Shown here piece by piece: positions 60,183 through 64,000 of a DNA stretch of 64,000 nt (positions are counted from its first letter, which is position 1; each line of letters starts with the position of its first letter). The stretch is from Rotaria sp. Silwood1 (Eukaryota; Rotifera; Eurotatoria; Philodinida; Philodinidae), in NCBI GenBank assembly GCA_905250075.1, contig CAJNOP010000023.1, forward strand, positions 2,058,452 to 2,122,451, in the 5' to 3' direction. A program made the translations under genes and the position numbers. The notes below the pieces were generated by a model. It did no database searches. It saw only the letters and a program-made list of their open reading frames with translations, and was not told where the DNA came from.

Positions 60183-61403
60183 ATGTCTGATACAACGAAT
60201 GCCTTGGAAATATTCAGTCCTGATCAATCCATTGGTTTAAAGGAAATAAAAAATCGTTGTCGAAGCAGTTCAAATGAAACAACTACTCCATCAGTTAAAT
60301 CATTATCATTATTAGAACATAATCAATCCAATTCATTCTCAGCTTATCAAAAGTTAACAATATGGAAAGAATCTATTGAAAAACATTTAAATCATATTTA
60401 TTTAGAAAAACTTAAAGAAATAGATAACTTATTAACACAGGGACAAAATCATATTGATATCATATTTAAAAAAGCACCATCATTTGGACAATTAGTTACA
60501 GTTATAAGTCCACGACAAACTATTGATTATCCATTTGATGATATTGAATTAGATCATACTAATTCTCAATTATTTGACTTAACAAGTAATAATACATTAC
60601 TTTCTACATCAAATAATAATACATTAACTTATGATGATATTACATCAAATTTAATTTTATATAATAATCAATCAAAATTAAATTCATATCTATGGGATAT
60701 AGATGAATATGGTAAACCATGTGATTTAACATATTCGTATTATTTAAATGTATATTGTATAATAACAAATCGTGGTTTGTTTACATGGTCATATGAAAAT
60801 CCAACTATACCTTTACATATTGATTCAATAAAATCTATACGAGGAAATCGTTTATGGACAATGGCATCAACTGTAACCCGACCTGATGTATTTATATTAT
60901 TTAAATCAGGTAGTTATATTGAAAGATGGAATTCTCAGATTGGTACAAAATCTTGGCAACATATAAAACGTTGGTCAAATCATGAATTATTTGAAAGTGC
61001 TCATCAACATATAAGAACAATACGAATGACATCAAATTATGTTGCATGGACTGTTGAATCAACAAAAATATTTGAATGGCGAGTAGATTTACTTGATTAT
61101 GATTTACAAATTATTCGACAAGGTATTAAAATAGATCATTTAGATAAGTATTCATCATGTTTATTATCTAATTTTGATTCTGAACAATATCTTATTATTG
61201 ATAGTAATGGTCATTTATTATTTTTACTTGATTCAAACGGTCATATTAAATTAATGGATGACCATATTATCAATAAACGTATTAAAAATGCTGTTTTTAT
61301 GAACAATAATAATGATAATCAACAATGGCTTGTTGTTCGATTAGAACAACCAAATCAATTGTATTATATTTCGTTATTAAACAAAACCGACAATAAAAAA
61401 TAA
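60183..61403 (+). CDS. Orphan protein, 406 residues, possible beta-propeller
   Basis: Intronless. Residues 1-60 are Ser/Asn-rich, and residues ~60-95 form a helix (LNHIYLEKLKEIDNLLTQGQ). From about 165 to the end the protein consists of short beta-rich units with Trp/Tyr at regular spacing (SYLWDIDEYGKPCDL, GLFTWSYE, NRLWTMAS, SYIERWNSQI, NYVAWTVESTKIFEW, QYLIIDSNGHLLFLLDS, QWLVVRLEQP), which looks like a WD/NHL-like propeller without a canonical WD motif. I do not recognise a family. The ATG at 60183 follows a TTTTCTAG acceptor-like site. AATAAA occurs about 120 bp after the stop. Confidence 0.7.
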   Translation: MSDTTNALEIFSPDQSIGLKEIKNRCRSSSNETTTPSVKSLSLLEHNQSNSFSAYQKLTIWKESIEKHLNHIYLEKLKEIDNLLTQGQNHIDIIFKKAPSFGQLVTVISPRQTIDYPFDDIELDHTNSQLFDLTSNNTLLSTSNNNTLTYDDITSNLILYNNQSKLNSYLWDIDEYGKPCDLTYSYYLNVYCIITNRGLFTWSYENPTIPLHIDSIKSIRGNRLWTMASTVTRPDVFILFKSGSYIERWNSQIGTKSWQHIKRWSNHELFESAHQHIRTIRMTSNYVAWTVESTKIFEWRVDLLDYDLQIIRQGIKIDHLDKYSSCLLSNFDSEQYLIIDSNGHLLFLLDSNGHIKLMDDHIINKRIKNAVFMNNNNDNQQWLVVRLEQPNQLYYISLLNKTDNKK

Positions 61404-63127
61404 ACACATTTAGTTAGTTTTTTCTTTGATATAGATATGTTAATCAAAATTTCAGCGAACAATTTTGTTTTGTATCGTTGCTTTGTTTTTATTGTTTATT
61501 TCAACTTTAAGGGAACCTCTTGATATAAATAAATATTATATTTCGTCGTTTTTTGCTCTTTACAATTATCGGTTGATCTTGTATTAACATAAAATATATA
61601 TCTCTTTGATTACTTTATTTACTTTGAAAGTTTCAACGATGTCAAATGAAAAAAATCATTGAGACAAATACAAGTAACGGGTGTGGCAAAAGTTTTGCAA
61701 TATTTTTTGTTTTGCATGTAACTCAATTAAACGTTGATCTTTTTTTTGCAAAAGATGCGCCATCAAACGTTCTACTTGAGTTACAAGACTAAATCTATAT
61801 GACTATTGTCAAAATTTTAATAGCATATTAACACCGAACACGTGTATCATTCACCAAGAAAAATCGGGAAAGTTTCATTTTATGATCGACAATGAAGGTC
61901 ATTTTTAATTAAATCAATCGTTAGATAAAATGAGCTGTCCCAGACACTGTAAAAAAATCATCGAGTTCATCATTTCATCGATATCTCCTACAAGATTAGT
62001 ACTGATTTCTCCTCAATATATTTTCATCATCGTCTATTGAAACCAAGTTTTCATGGTATTACTATGTTAAGCTTATTTCTGTTTTACTATTTTTTTCAAC
62101 AGTCAAAGATGTTTTATCTAGCGATTCGCGTATCATACTCACTGTTTTTAGACGATGTATTTGAAGGTAACACAGCAAAAGCAATGTTTTATGTCTGAAC
62201 GAAGCATCCAAATCAATTGACATAGGAGTTATTTTCGCTTGTATTTGAGATGTGGATGAGTAGTAATCTGCATGCTTTGAAGATCACGCTAGGTCTTCGA
62301 TTATTTTTCTTCGTAGAAAATAACATGATAATACACGTCTGCAATGTTAGCAGTCTATTAAAATTTTGACAAAACTTATTAAGATTTGGTCTTGTGATTT
62401 GAGCAGAACATTCAAAATGTTGCAAAACTTTTGTCACACTTAATATAACTTAAATAAGAATGCGTTTTTTACGAATGAACAAATTCGGATAGCTTCTAAA
62501 ATTAGAAACGAAATCGAGAAAATTTAATGTATGCATCAAATGCTAGATATTACTGAAAAAAGTAAGTTTTTCTAGTTTTCTTAATGAAGTTCTATTTGAT
62601 AGAGCTTAAGCTTTCAAACTATGTTAAATAATTAATATGTATCCGTATTACAAACATGAAATCAAACCACAATCGTAGAGAAACAAAATCCAATATGTTA
62701 TTTACTTTGGTCAGAGTAATATGTCATTACTTGTTTTCAAACAAACATGATAACGAAAAAACAACATGAAAGGGTACCATAAATAAAATATAACCAAGTA
62801 AAGGACAACAAGAAATGGTGCATAATTGGCACTTGAAAACCATTCGATCTCTTGATATTTACTAAGATAAATGTATAATAAACCTTAAGATTCTATAGAA
62901 AAAGGTGTTGTTACTTTTTTTAAATATTAGCAATCTTGTTTTTGTTTAGTAAACTTTACTAAGGATTTATTATACAGGTGCATATCGCAATAGATATAAA
63001 CCGATTAAATTCAATGGTTACGTATCAATCGCTACATTTTGCTACATAAGTAATATGTAAGTAAAACATGTACATATTGTATTATTTTCTTTGTTTTAAT
63101 TTTATGATTTAGTTTTGAAATAAAAAA
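61404..63127. other. Intergenic, 1.7 kb, largely one inverted-repeat element
   Basis: No gene supported. The central part is the element at 61678-62443. The rest is AT-rich with stops in all frames. A GATTTAG acceptor-like site is 17 bases before the ATG at 63128. Confidence 0.45.
61678..62443. mobile_element. Non-autonomous DNA transposon with long terminal inverted repeats
   Basis: The left end GTGTGGCAAAAGTTTTGCAA is mirrored at the right end (TTGCAAAACTTTTGTCACAC). The arms stay alignable inward for about 150-200 bases: left CTTGAGTTACAAGACTAAAT against the complement of right ATTTGGTCTTGTGATTTGAG, then the shared GTCAAAATTTTAATAG and ACGTGTAT. The inner 400 bases carry no recognisable transposase. 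The element is diverged and presumably inactive; a Tc1/mariner relationship is suggested by the terminal style only. Confidence 0.65.
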
Positions 63128-63765
63128 ATGCGTTGCTATTGTTGGATTGTATTTTTTGTTACTGCAAGTCTTTCAATATGGGCGTTACCTACAGATGGTG
63201 ATGTTGCCGAAAAAAGTTTACTAGCTGTTGATAACGAAAATGACAAAAAAGAAAATATTGCTGTTGAAAATCAACTTTTAAGTGAAAAGAATAACGACGA
63301 ACATGATGAGAATATAATTGGTGAAGATGAAAGTTTGACTATAACTGATCAATCTTTTCGACGACGAAAACCACAAAAACACAAAAAAGATAAAGATAAT
63401 AATTCATTAAAAGGCAATGATGACGATGAAGATGAAAATGATGATGAAAGTGATGATGAATATAGTGATGAAAGTGATGAGGAAGATGATGGTGACAAAA
63501 AAAATAAAAAGAAACCAAAGATGGTAAAATTTATTTGCTTCAAACAAAAACGTGATGGACAGAAAATGAGACAACGTCCTCAACAATCAGGTAATGTTCT
63601 ACTTTAAAAATTTCTAAAACTAAATTCATTATCTATTATAGAAAAAAATCGACAACGTCCACATGGCCAAGAAAATAAAAACCAAGATGATTGTAAGACA
63701 GCAATGTGCAATTTGTTTCATTAATAAACAATATTTTATCGACTTTTACAGCTAACAAACATTGA
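63128..63765 (+). CDS. Secreted acidic/basic low-complexity protein
   Basis: Predicted 175 residues from exons 63128-63590, 63642-63692 and 63752-63765 (sum divisible by three). A signal peptide is clear at the start (CWIVFFVTASLSIWA, cleavage likely near ALP). The mature part has a basic patch (RRRKPQKHKKDK), a long Asp/Glu/Ser-rich block (DDDEDENDDESDDE) and a second basic patch (KKNKKKPKM). Only three Cys remain after the signal region or within it, so no disulphide fold is expected. Such proteins can bind calcium or matrix, but no family is recognised. The splice to the tiny last exon is tentative. AATAAA occurs near 63903. Confidence 0.65.
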
Positions 63766-64000
63766 TCTCATAACATTAATAACAATGATCAACATCCACG
63801 ACCTTTTTATAGCTTATAAATTGAATACAAATTTGTTTTTCATTTAATCTCTTTTTTCATCTAATTCTCTAAAATATATTTTAACTTAGAATTTGCTTTA
63901 TGAATAAAATATTCAATAGATTTATGGGATCTTTTTTATTGTATTTATTTCTGATACAAAATCCAGGAAAAGAATCAGATAAAGATTATATCACTATCAA

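Overview
The window is AT-rich animal nuclear DNA. Its genes are broken by short introns (mostly 45-90 bases, GT-AG) plus a few introns of 0.5-2 kb, and codon use favours A/T endings. A rotifer, most likely a bdelloid, is my best guess. It rests on composition, intron style, fossil Tc1/mariner elements and splice-acceptor-like sequences just before many start codons, which fits spliced-leader trans-splicing as known in bdelloids. Nothing in the window proves the phylum. I joined exons by hand; for most multi-exon genes the summed coding length is divisible by three and the joined protein matches a known family across the junctions.

Layout. 1-2806 (-): kinesin-6 (KIF20-like) motor, running off the left edge. 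3117-5544 (+): kelch-repeat protein. 5545-7597: intergenic with a Tc1-like transposase fossil. 7598-8140 (+): neuropeptide precursor with one FSPRL-amide peptide. 10203-15124 (+): NSUN7-like RNA methyltransferase homologue that has lost both catalytic cysteines. 15384-16059 (+): small Cys/His protein. 16400-16910 (-): mariner fossil. 18238-20481 (-): ARX/aristaless homeobox gene with an OAR motif, followed by a 3.8 kb gene-free stretch. 24269-34812 (+): complete PIKfyve (FYVE, DEP, TCP-1-like, PIP kinase), whose introns hold at least three inverted-repeat elements. 34959-37444 (+): three-dsRBD Dicer partner (Loquacious/TARBP2/PRKRA type).

Right half. 37605-38630 (-): orphan protein. 40005-40829 (+): small protein with one membrane span. 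41300-41880: long inverted repeat. 42796-44931 (+): type II membrane protein with Cys-rich modules and a C-type lectin domain. 46109-46882 (-): two-span membrane protein. 49490-50286 (-): orphan five-exon gene. 52118-56978 (-): tight run of four genes, a RING/zinc-finger multi-span protein and three small polytopic membrane proteins, spaced 45-96 bp apart, each with a splice acceptor just before its ATG. 57686-59098 (+): CYP20-like cytochrome P450, with a decayed fragment of the same family 0.5 kb downstream. 60183-61403 (+): orphan protein. 61678-62443: long inverted-repeat element. 63128-63765 (+): secreted acidic protein.

Functional links. PIKfyve is followed at 146 bp on the same strand by the Dicer-partner gene and could share its transcript. 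The RING/membrane-protein run is the best candidate for an undescribed co-expressed unit. The other genes look independent.
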